DNA from: an uncultured Clostridia bacterium
GTDB lineage: Bacteria; Bacillota; Clostridia; Christensenellales; Borkfalkiaceae
Length of the DNA stretch: 8,439 bases
Assembly (NCBI GenBank): GCA_947630775.1
Contig: CANRIY010000067.1
Span: forward strand, 1-8,439
Reading direction: 5' to 3'
Shown here: in pieces, positions 3,819 to 8,439 of the stretch
Position numbering within the stretch: position 1 is the first letter of the stretch
Layout: each line of letters opens with the position of its first letter
Program-made: the position numbers and the translations under genes
Notes under the pieces: model-generated
Databases searched by the model: none
The model's input: the letters and a program-made list of their open reading frames with translations, nothing else
What the model was told of the DNA's origin: nothing

Positions 3819-6341
3819 TTATTCTTGAGGTTTCTCTTCGGAACTCTCTGCAGGAGCTTCCTCGGCGGGAGTCTCTTCCGCAGGAGCCTCTTCAACAGGG
3901 ACTTCTTCGGCGGGAGTCTCTTCCGTAGGCGCTTCCTCAACAGGAGTTTCCTCTGTGGGGGCCTCTTCCGTAGGAGCTTCTTCAACAGGAGCTTCTTCAA
4001 CAGGAGCCTCTTCGGCGGGAGTCTCTTCCGCATCGTCCGAATAGACGTCTACGGAGCGATCGTCCGTGGTGTCGACTGCCATCCTCTGCACATGGGGCTT
4101 CTTGTCGTTCTCTTTCTTACGGGAGACAACGATGACAACGGCCGCCGCACCGAGGATGACGACAATCGCAATGCCGATCCCGATGAGCGCCCAGCCCCAG
4201 CCGGGGATCCCGCCCTCTTCGGCGTTCTCACCTTCGGCTTCGGGATCGGTCTCGGGGTCGACGTGATGTTTGATCGTGTTCTTCCAGTAGTCGTGGCGGG
4301 TCTGGAGATCGGTCTCCGTCCAGCGGCCGAGCTGGGTGATGAAGTAACTGCGCTGACGGTACTCCGTGTTCTGATCGTCGAACAGCTGATTGTCTTTGAT
4401 CGAGAAGCTCTTATTTTCGATGAATGCAGTAAGCGCGTTCTTCTCGTCCTCGGTGAAGAGTTCGGTCGCACTGTCGCCCTTTTCAATCGATTCCGCGATG
4501 TTCTCGTCGAAGGCGGAACGGTCACCGGTGAGGAAGTAACACCTGAGCGCGGTCGAGAGATTGGTGTAGCCGAGATTCGAGATCTTTTGGAAGAGCCCCG
4601 GATCCTTGCTGTCCGTTCCCATGATGCTGTCGTACTTCTTGGTGAAGGCGTTCAGCTCGACATTGTCCATCAATTCGCCGCCGTCGTCTGCGAGGGAGAC
4701 GGTCGCGATGTAGTTGAAGCCGACGCCGCCGAGATCGCTGTCGGTATCGGCATAGAAGAGCTGGGTGCCGATCAGTTCGAAGGGATACCAGCTGTTGAGG
4801 TGCTTGATGTTGAGGACCTTGGCGACCTTGTAGGGCTCGGGGTCGACGCCTTCGGGATGAATATTGTCGTAAACGCCGGGTTCGCCGTTGATGACGGCAC
4901 GCTCGACCGAGACGCCCGTCCCGTTGGAGCGGGAGAAGTAGAGATAATCATACTCTTCCGTCCCCTGCGAGAGCTGTACGAACTTCGGCGTCGCGCCGCT
5001 CACGCCCTCGGCAACGATGACGTCCTCCGCCACCTTGCCGTCCTTCACGTCGACACGGTGGATGGTCGCGCCGCTCGTATAGACGTAGTGATGCTCCCCG
5101 TCCTTGATATAGTAGAGCGCCGACGTCGTCGCGTGCGAGCTCACTTCATACGCGGTAGCGACCTGTTCGAATCCCTTTCCCTTATAATTCTCGACATCGT
5201 TTACGAGGATGGAATCCCACGACCCGTCGATGTTTTCGGACGGAACAAAGTACAGGACGCCGTTGTTGTTGGAGCCGGGCGAACCGTCCCCCGCCTCTGC
5301 GGGCGTACGGGTGAAATAGATCCCGCCGTTCTGATAGGAGCGGAGCGTGTATTTGTACCCCGTCGGCTCGGTGGAGACGGAAGCTTCCGTCTTGGGGTGG
5401 GAGAATTGAAGCAGTTTTTCGTTGCCGCTCTGTTGGTTCTGGCTGTCGATCCCGTCGAGGACGATCTCGCCGAGATTGACGTAAGGAACCTCACCCTCGA
5501 GCTCTTCTTCGATATACGTCTCGTCGAAGGTGTAGGTATAGGGAGCTTCGGTCGCGTCCGCGCGGACACGGTAGATCTGGTTATAGTTGATCGTCGAGCC
5601 CGATTCGGCGGTGTCGAGCGAGTCGCTCACCGTCATCGTATAATAGACGGTGGGATCGGTGACGTCGTCCTTGTTGAACTGGTAGGAGCCCGCGTTCTTC
5701 ACGAGGAGCGTTTCGGTCTCCGTCGCCGTATTATAGGAGTAGATGGAGCTGTTCTTGACATATACGACGTAGACCGTCTTGCTCCCCTCTGCCCCCGCTT
5801 CGACGAAACGGTAGGGGACCGTATTGTCGTCCACGCTGAAATAGTCGACGACGTCGCTCCCGTCGAGCTTGGCGCTCTTGAAGCTGAGGTAGTCCGTGAG
5901 GAGTTCGCCCGTGGTGGGATCTGGCACGTTGTTGGGCGTTGCGTAGTAGACGCGGTCGCCGAAGATGCAGATGCCCGCATCGTACGTGCCTGCGACCATG
6001 AGGGAGGGGATGACCGTCTCGACATGGCTGTTGTTATCGTCCGCGACGTCCCCGACGTCCTTCTTCTGAACGTCCGCGACTTTGACGCGCATGAGGGCGC
6101 CCTTGACGGGGGTGCCGTAGGTGTTGTCCGCCGTGTAGGATTCGCTGCCGTTGATGAAGTAGTAATAGTCCCCTTGCGAGCCCTTCTTCTCGACGACAAA
6201 TCCGCCGTTGGAGATCACTTCGCCGTCGGGATATCCGTCGAGCTGGACGGTATCTTCCCCGCAGGCGGCGAGCGAGAGTGTACCTGCCGCCATCACTGCG
6301 GCGGCGGCAATAGCAATAAATTTCTTGAAACCTTTGCGCAT
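3819..6341 (-). CDS. Large surface lipoprotein with C-terminal membrane helix and Pro/Glu pentapeptide tail, function unknown
   Basis: I do not recognise a named family. From ATG 6341 the product has 840 residues. Residues 1-27 form a lipoprotein signal: MRKGFKK, a hydrophobic core, and lipobox LAAC with Cys27 followed by Gly. About 28-700 is an extracellular body with many aromatic beta-strand-like segments (YYYFING, VYYATP, VYVVYVKNSSIYSYN, IYFTRTP, LYYIKDG, YLYFSRS, LFYADTD). These recur and resemble beta-propeller strands of the DUF5050 type, but this is only a resemblance. A helix-rich, Asp/Glu/Lys-rich part follows, then a single membrane helix (about 715-739) with RKKENDKK directly after it, then a 100-residue tail ending in twelve pentapeptides of the pattern xPxEE. 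ATG 6341 has AAGGA seven bases upstream; ATG 6365 would add eight residues but has no such site. It has its own promoter and terminator. A long opposite-strand frame over this gene is a shadow. Confidence 0.88.
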   Translation of the reverse strand: MRKGFKKFIAIAAAAVMAAGTLSLAACGEDTVQLDGYPDGEVISNGGFVVEKKGSQGDYYYFINGSESYTADNTYGTPVKGALMRVKVADVQKKDVGDVADDNNSHVETVIPSLMVAGTYDAGICIFGDRVYYATPNNVPDPTTGELLTDYLSFKSAKLDGSDVVDYFSVDDNTVPYRFVEAGAEGSKTVYVVYVKNSSIYSYNTATETETLLVKNAGSYQFNKDDVTDPTVYYTMTVSDSLDTAESGSTINYNQIYRVRADATEAPYTYTFDETYIEEELEGEVPYVNLGEIVLDGIDSQNQQSGNEKLLQFSHPKTEASVSTEPTGYKYTLRSYQNGGIYFTRTPAEAGDGSPGSNNNGVLYFVPSENIDGSWDSILVNDVENYKGKGFEQVATAYEVSSHATTSALYYIKDGEHHYVYTSGATIHRVDVKDGKVAEDVIVAEGVSGATPKFVQLSQGTEEYDYLYFSRSNGTGVSVERAVINGEPGVYDNIHPEGVDPEPYKVAKVLNIKHLNSWYPFELIGTQLFYADTDSDLGGVGFNYIATVSLADDGGELMDNVELNAFTKKYDSIMGTDSKDPGLFQKISNLGYTNLSTALRCYFLTGDRSAFDENIAESIEKGDSATELFTEDEKNALTAFIENKSFSIKDNQLFDDQNTEYRQRSYFITQLGRWTETDLQTRHDYWKNTIKHHVDPETDPEAEGENAEEGGIPGWGWALIGIGIAIVVILGAAAVVIVVSRKKENDKKPHVQRMAVDTTDDRSVDVYSDDAEETPAEEAPVEEAPVEEAPTEEAPTEETPVEEAPTEETPAEEVPVEEAPAEETPAEEAPAESSEEKPQE
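3843..4022 (-). repeat. Tandem 15-base repeat encoding xPxEE pentapeptides
   Basis: Twelve consecutive 15-base units at the 3' end of the lipoprotein gene, encoding TPAEE, APVEE, APVEE, APTEE, APTEE, TPVEE, APTEE, TPAEE, VPVEE, APAEE, TPAEE and APAES. Third-codon positions differ between units (GCT/GCC/GCG, GAA/GAG) while E-E and P are kept, so the array is not freshly duplicated overall, though the middle units (3960-4010) are nearly identical. Being in-frame 15-mers, copy number could change without frameshift. Confidence 0.92.
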
Positions 6342-6392
6342 AGGCTTTTCCTTCTGAAATGGCATATTTTCGGTTCTATCGATTCGATTTTA

Positions 6393-6421
6393 ATTATATA
6401 CTAAATCAAGGCTTTTTGCAA
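6393..6421 (-). promoter_or_regulatory. Sigma-A promoter of the lipoprotein gene
   Basis: TTGCAA (6421-6416), 17-bp spacer and perfect TATAAT (6398-6393) on the minus strand, giving a start near 6386 and a leader of about 45 bases. The same A/T core reads TATACT (6397-6402) on the plus strand, a possible -10 for the divergent small gene, although its -35 (TTCTAT, 6374-6379) is poor. Confidence 0.75.
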
Positions 6422-6451
6422 TCAAAAACTTGCGAAAGTTAGACTTTTCTT

Positions 6452-6465
6452 GCAAAAAATTTTGC
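6452..6465. promoter_or_regulatory. AT-rich palindrome in the divergent promoter region
   Basis: GCAAAAAATTTTGC is a perfect palindrome with a two-base centre (GCAAAA/TTTTGC). It lies between the lipoprotein promoter and the small gene at 6482. TTGCAA or TTGCGA also occurs at 6416, 6430 and 6450 on the plus strand. This could be an operator for a regulator acting on both genes; nothing in the sequence names the regulator. Confidence 0.35.
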
Positions 6466-6481
6466 CTTACGGGTGGAAATC

Positions 6482-6718
6482 ATGGAAAAATTCGGCATTT
6501 TCGAACTTCTCGACACCTTATCCGCCGTCATGCAGGGCGAAGGCGGACAAAATCAGCCGCCCGCCGCGGCGCCGCAAACGCCCGACACGGGCGATCCCGC
6601 CTTCATTCCGCCCCGCTATCCCGCCGCCCGAACCGAGGACGGGAAGGAGACGCAGGCGGTCCGCTCCCTCCTCACCCGCCACGACGAGATCGTAAAACGG
6701 ATCGACAGGAAAAAGTGA
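6482..6718 (+). CDS. Small 78-residue protein of unknown function, proline-rich centre
   Basis: Not recognised as a named family. It begins with a hydrophobic-amphipathic stretch MEKFGIFELLDTLSAVMQ, has a flexible Pro/Ala/Gly/Gln-rich middle (about 19-50), and ends with a charged probable helix, QAVRSLLTRHDEIVKRIDRKK. There is no signal peptide or cysteine. The layout of two short conserved-looking helices joined by a low-complexity linker recalls short uncharacterised clostridial proteins, but I cannot confirm that. Support for a real gene: GGGTGG five bases before ATG 6482, a terminator 20 bases after the stop, and no competing gene on the other strand. A GTG at 6473 would add three residues but has no binding site. 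It is divergent from the lipoprotein gene and convergent with rpsI, so it is a single-gene unit. Confidence 0.72.
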   Translation: MEKFGIFELLDTLSAVMQGEGGQNQPPAAAPQTPDTGDPAFIPPRYPAARTEDGKETQAVRSLLTRHDEIVKRIDRKK

Positions 6719-6738
6719 TCCCCCTTTTTCTATTGTAA

Positions 6739-6770
6739 AAACCGACCCCGCGGAAGGGTCGGTTTGATTT
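6739..6770. terminator. Bidirectional intrinsic terminator between the small gene and rpsI
   Basis: AAACCGACCC (6739-6748) pairs perfectly with GGGTCGGTTT (6756-6765) around a seven-base loop. On the plus strand GATTTTTAT follows; on the minus strand the stem ends in TTT and runs into TTACAATAG. It sits five bases past the rpsI stop and 20 past the plus-strand stop, so it probably serves both. Confidence 0.9.
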
Positions 6771-7184
6771 TTATCTCTTGGAGAACTGCGGCGCTCTTCT
6801 TGCTTTTTTGAGACCGTACTTCTTTCTCTCTTTGACGCGGGGATCGCGGGTGAGGAACCCTGCCTTTTTGAGGGCGGGACGGGTCTCGGGCTCAGCCTCG
6901 AGCAACGCCCTTGCGATGCCGAGACGGATCGCGCCCGCCTGACCTGTGTAACCGCCGCCGATGACGTTGACGAAAATATCGTACTTGCCTTCCGCGCCGA
7001 CTTCGACGAGGGGCTGCTTTACAACATATTGCGTCGTACCCTGGGGGAAGTAATCTTCCAAGGGTCTGTCGTTGATCACAATGGCGCCGCTGCCTGCGGG
7101 AATAAGGCGGACGCGGGCGATCGCCTTCTTCCTTCTGCCCGTGCCCCAGAATTGCAATTTCTTCTTCAAATTCGCCTTAGCCAT
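6771..7184 (-). CDS. rpsI: 30S ribosomal protein S9
   Basis: S9 is a small-subunit protein whose C-terminal tail reaches the P-site tRNA. The 137-residue product has the family features in order: GTGRRKKAIARVRL (15-28), the INDRPLEDYF segment, VNVIGGGYTGQAGAIRLGIARAL, the LLTRD-like FLTRDPRVKERKKYGLKKAR stretch, and the hallmark C-terminal SKR. The length is slightly above the usual 130 or so because of a short N-terminal extension. ATG 7184 has AAGGAGAG nine bases upstream, and this site overlaps the rplM stop codon. It is the second gene of the rplM-rpsI operon, with a 13-base gap that favours coupled translation. Confidence 0.98.
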   Translation of the reverse strand: MAKANLKKKLQFWGTGRRKKAIARVRLIPAGSGAIVINDRPLEDYFPQGTTQYVVKQPLVEVGAEGKYDIFVNVIGGGYTGQAGAIRLGIARALLEAEPETRPALKKAGFLTRDPRVKERKKYGLKKARRAPQFSKR

Positions 7185-7197
7185 TTCGCTCTCTCCT

Positions 7198-7629
7198 TCA
7201 ATTTAATTTCAGCTCTTCGGGTTTCTGCGCAGCATGGTTGTGTTCCCCGCCCTTGTAAACGCGGAGCTTTTTCAACATCTGGCGCCCCAAAGAATTCTTG
7301 GGAAGCATACCGCGGACGGCCTCGTATACCGCGAGATCGCTCTTTTCCGCCATCATGCGGCTGTAAGAGATCTCTTTGAGTCCGCCGATGTAACCCGTGT
7401 GATAGCGGTAGATCTTCTTCTCGAGCTTTTTGCCCGTAAGCAAAACCTTATCGCTGTTGAGAACGATGACGAAATCGCCTGTATCGACGTTGGGAGTAAA
7501 GGTAGGCTTGTTCTTGCCGCGAAGGACCGCCGCCACCTGGGAAGCAAGTCTCCCGAGCGGGACGCCCGCCGCATCGACGACGTACCATTTTCTTTCAACC
7601 GTCTCGGCGTGTGCCATGTAGGTTTTCAT
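7198..7629 (-). CDS. rplM: 50S ribosomal protein L13
   Basis: L13 is an early-assembly large-subunit protein that binds 23S rRNA. The 143-residue product has normal length and the expected motifs: KTYMAHAETVERKWYVVDAAG, PLGRLAS, the VLRGKNKPTFTPNVDTGDFV segment, and the signature VRGMLPKNSLGRQMLKKLRVY near the C-terminus followed by GGEHNHAAQKP. ATG 7629 is chosen because AAGGAG lies six bases upstream; a longer frame from 7653 would start inside the leader. It is the first gene of the rplM-rpsI operon, with its own sigma-A promoter and a structured leader. In B. subtilis and relatives an L13 leader RNA mediates autoregulation, which may apply here. Confidence 0.98.
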   Translation of the reverse strand: MKTYMAHAETVERKWYVVDAAGVPLGRLASQVAAVLRGKNKPTFTPNVDTGDFVIVLNSDKVLLTGKKLEKKIYRYHTGYIGGLKEISYSRMMAEKSDLAVYEAVRGMLPKNSLGRQMLKKLRVYKGGEHNHAAQKPEELKLN

Positions 7630-7715
7630 ATCCGACTCCTTAAAACTTTGCAAGTTGTGTTTTTCACATTCATCAGGGCTTTTTGCGGTGATTTTCCCGC
7701 TTCTTGCCCGCTTAC
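7630..7715 (-). promoter_or_regulatory. Structured 5' leader of rplM (candidate L13 autoregulatory RNA)
   Basis: From the predicted start near 7715, the minus-strand leader forms a nested hairpin at 7709-7676: outer stem GGGC/GCCC, internal loops AAGAA and AAAAA, inner stem GCGG/CCGC with loop GAAAATCA. Further on is a weak GTG-AAAAA-CAC hairpin, then the rplM ribosome binding site. Ribosomal L13 leaders are a known class in Firmicutes; this structure has a similar place and size, but I could not check it against the family model. Confidence 0.45.
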
Positions 7716-7721
7716 CCCTTT

Positions 7722-7750
7722 ATTATAGGCACTCGGGAAAGTTCCGTCAA
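7722..7750 (-). promoter_or_regulatory. Sigma-A promoter of the rplM-rpsI operon
   Basis: TTGACG (7750-7745), a 17-bp spacer and perfect TATAAT (7727-7722) on the minus strand, 11 of 12 consensus bases. This fits the high expression of ribosomal protein genes. Confidence 0.92.
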
Positions 7751-7836
7751 GCTGTTTTGAGTTGCGAAATCAAGATTTTTTCGGAAAAAGTTAAAAAAAC
7801 CTTTTTTGCGCTGTTTTGCGCGCCGCTCCCTCGGCG

Positions 7837-7940
7837 CCCCTCTCAGGGTCCTTCCTTAGGGATGGCGGGAAAAGGCGACCATTCTATTTTTGAAGCCTTT
7901 TCCGCCTGAGCTGTCACGCCGCCCTTGCGTGACTGAGGGG
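7837..7940. repeat. Palindromic intergenic repeat, unit 3 (minus orientation)
   Basis: About 104 bases with imperfect inverted ends, CCCCTCTCAG on the left and CTGAGGGG on the right. The right half holds stem GTCACGC (7913-7919) / GCGTGAC (7927-7933). The left half holds GGCGGGAAAAGGC (7864-7876) pairing with GCCTTTTCCGCC (7895-7906) with one bulged G and an 18-base loop. Read on the minus strand the order CCCCTCA, GTC-hairpin-GAC, A, then a second hairpin matches units 1 and 2 at 3601-3781; the loop AAGGGCG is identical to that of unit 2. Confidence 0.65.
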
Positions 7941-8044
7941 TTTTACCGCGCCACCCTGAGCCGCGCGCATTCCTGATCACGTCACCCTGCCCCGCGCGCA
8001 CGTTCTTTTTGTTGTCGAAGCGCGGCACGAGCGGGCACCGCCCG

Positions 8045-8117
8045 CAAATTAGCTTGCCGAAGGGGCACCACATTATAATAAGGTGATGCTTCGACACGCT
8101 CAGCATGACGTAATTTG
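8045..8117. repeat. Second type of inverted-repeat element with GATGCTTCGACACGCTC core
   Basis: 73 bases bounded by CAAATTA (8045-8051) and TAATTTG (8111-8117), a perfect 7-base inverted pair. Inside, CACC (8066-8069) and GGTG (8082-8085) flank the palindrome ATTATAAT (8072-8079), and ATGCT (8086-8090) pairs with AGCAT (8102-8106) around TCGACACGCTC. The phrase 'GTCATGCTGAGCG...TCGAAGCATC' on the minus strand is of a type I recall as an abundant intergenic repeat in several bacterial groups. Related fragments lie at 7950-8025. Confidence 0.5.
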
Positions 8118-8153
8118 GAACGTCGCGTTGGAGGACATGCCCTCGCGCTCCCT

Positions 8154-8439
8154 TTATTCCCGCCCTGGCGGCTCCAGTTTCTTGATGACGCGTGCGGGAT
8201 TGCCCACCGCAACGCTGTTCGAGGGAATGTCGTGCACCACCACGCTTCCCGCGCCGATCACGACGTTGTCGCCGACCGTCACGCCGGGGAGCACCTTCAC
8301 GCCGCCGCCGAACCAAACGTCGCTGCCGACCTTGATGGGCTTTGCGAATTCGAGCTCCTTCCGCCGCGCCATGGCGCCGAGGGGGTGCCCCGCCGTGTAA
8401 AACCCGCACTGCGGCGCGATGAACACGTTGTCGCCGAAG
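8154..8439 (-). CDS. Hexapeptide-repeat sugar O-acetyltransferase (maltose/galactoside type), C-terminal part
   Basis: Partial: the frame is open through the window edge at 8439 and the start lies outside, so the GTG at 8426 is an internal Val codon. The visible 95 residues (from FGDNVFIAPQCGFY) match the C-terminal half of left-handed beta-helix acetyltransferases of the LacA/Maa type, which move acetyl from acetyl-CoA to a sugar hydroxyl in the cytosol. Evidence: YTAGHPL with the likely catalytic His, LEFAKPIKVGSDVWFGGGVKVLPGVTVGDNVVIGAGSVVVHDIP hexapeptide turns, and the closing GNPARVIKKL that binds the acyl donor side. The protein ends normally, 12 residues after that motif. It is probably a stand-alone gene; the 500-base gap to rplM holds repeats. 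Substrate cannot be read from this part. Confidence 0.92.
   Translation of the reverse strand, partial: FGDNVFIAPQCGFYTAGHPLGAMARRKELEFAKPIKVGSDVWFGGGVKVLPGVTVGDNVVIGAGSVVVHDIPSNSVAVGNPARVIKKLEPPGRE

Larger units (their letters stand above)
7751..8153. other. Gene-free stretch of about 400 bases with palindromic repeats
   Basis: No convincing coding sequence lies here; frames that cross it are repeat-derived and lack ribosome binding sites. 7751-7836 is the AT-rich upstream region of the rplM promoter with several A/T tracts. Then come a palindromic element (7837-7940), a GC-rich stretch with CACCCTGAG/CACCCTGC and GTTGTCGAAGCGCGG fragments (7950-8025), and a second, different inverted-repeat element (8045-8117). 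No tRNA or other known RNA is recognised. The downstream side of the acetyltransferase gene (8100-8153) shows only a short hairpin, GAGG/CCTC, without a T tract. Confidence 0.6.

Noticed and set aside
3843..4022. Regular short repeats that could suggest a CRISPR array
   Set aside because: The 15-base period has no spacers and is in frame inside a gene; it encodes a pentapeptide repeat.
3605..4033. Minus-strand frame with Lys/Arg/Leu-rich repeats
   Set aside because: It is the +1 shadow of the pentapeptide array joined to intergenic repeats.
3663..6404. Very long plus-strand open frame (about 900 codons) opposite the lipoprotein gene
   Set aside because: It is a shadow frame produced by GC-rich codon use in the real gene. 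The minus-strand frame has signal peptide, lipobox, ribosome binding site, promoter, membrane helix and terminator; the plus frame has none and its start lies in a repeat.
7843..8409. Minus-strand frame of 188 codons spanning the spacer and the acetyltransferase
   Set aside because: It runs through palindromic repeats and is out of frame with the clearly conserved acetyltransferase.
8154..8426. GTG at 8426 as the acetyltransferase start
   Set aside because: The codons before it (F-G-D-N) continue the family alignment to the window edge, so the gene is truncated by the window, not short.

Overview
The window looks like chromosomal DNA from a GC-rich, Gram-positive anaerobe of the Bacillota. 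My best guess is class Clostridia, possibly a Christensenellales-like gut lineage; this rank is inference. The signs are a deacetylase of a type common in clostridia (SFDxAWG motif), strong AAGGAG-type ribosome binding sites, sigma-A promoters of textbook form, the isolated rplM-rpsI pair, DegV and ComF family genes, and GC-rich palindromic intergenic repeats of a kind I associate with gut Firmicutes.

Layout. 99-869 (minus) is a membrane-anchored or secreted polysaccharide deacetylase. A divergent intergenic region (876-1201) with several inverted repeats separates it from a DegV/FakB-type fatty-acid-binding protein (1202-2143, plus). DegV converges, with only 6 bases between stop codons, on a ComF-type phosphoribosyltransferase protein (2150-2893, minus). 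Upstream of that, after its own strong terminator, is a small protein with two zinc ribbons and a very acidic tail (2969-3460, minus), with a near-perfect sigma-A promoter. The stretch 3542-3818 has no gene: it holds two palindromic repeat units and the terminator of the next gene. 3819-6341 (minus) is an 840-residue unrecognised lipoprotein with a C-terminal membrane helix and a tail of twelve Pro/Glu-rich pentapeptides. A divergent promoter region separates it from a 78-residue unrecognised plus-strand protein (6482-6718), which shares a bidirectional terminator with the ribosomal operon rplM-rpsI (7629-6771, minus). That operon has a clear sigma-A promoter and an 86-base leader with a nested hairpin. 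7751-8153 is a gene-free stretch with two more repeat elements, and the window ends inside a hexapeptide-repeat acetyltransferase (8154-8439, minus, partial).

How it fits together. Most genes look like independent transcription units; rplM-rpsI is the only clear operon. I do not see a defence system, CRISPR array, prophage or transposase. The parts least explained by known biology are the dual-anchored lipoprotein, the acidic zinc-ribbon protein, the small protein at 6482-6718, the structured divergent region before degV, and a family of palindromic repeats in which one stem shows a paired base change between copies.
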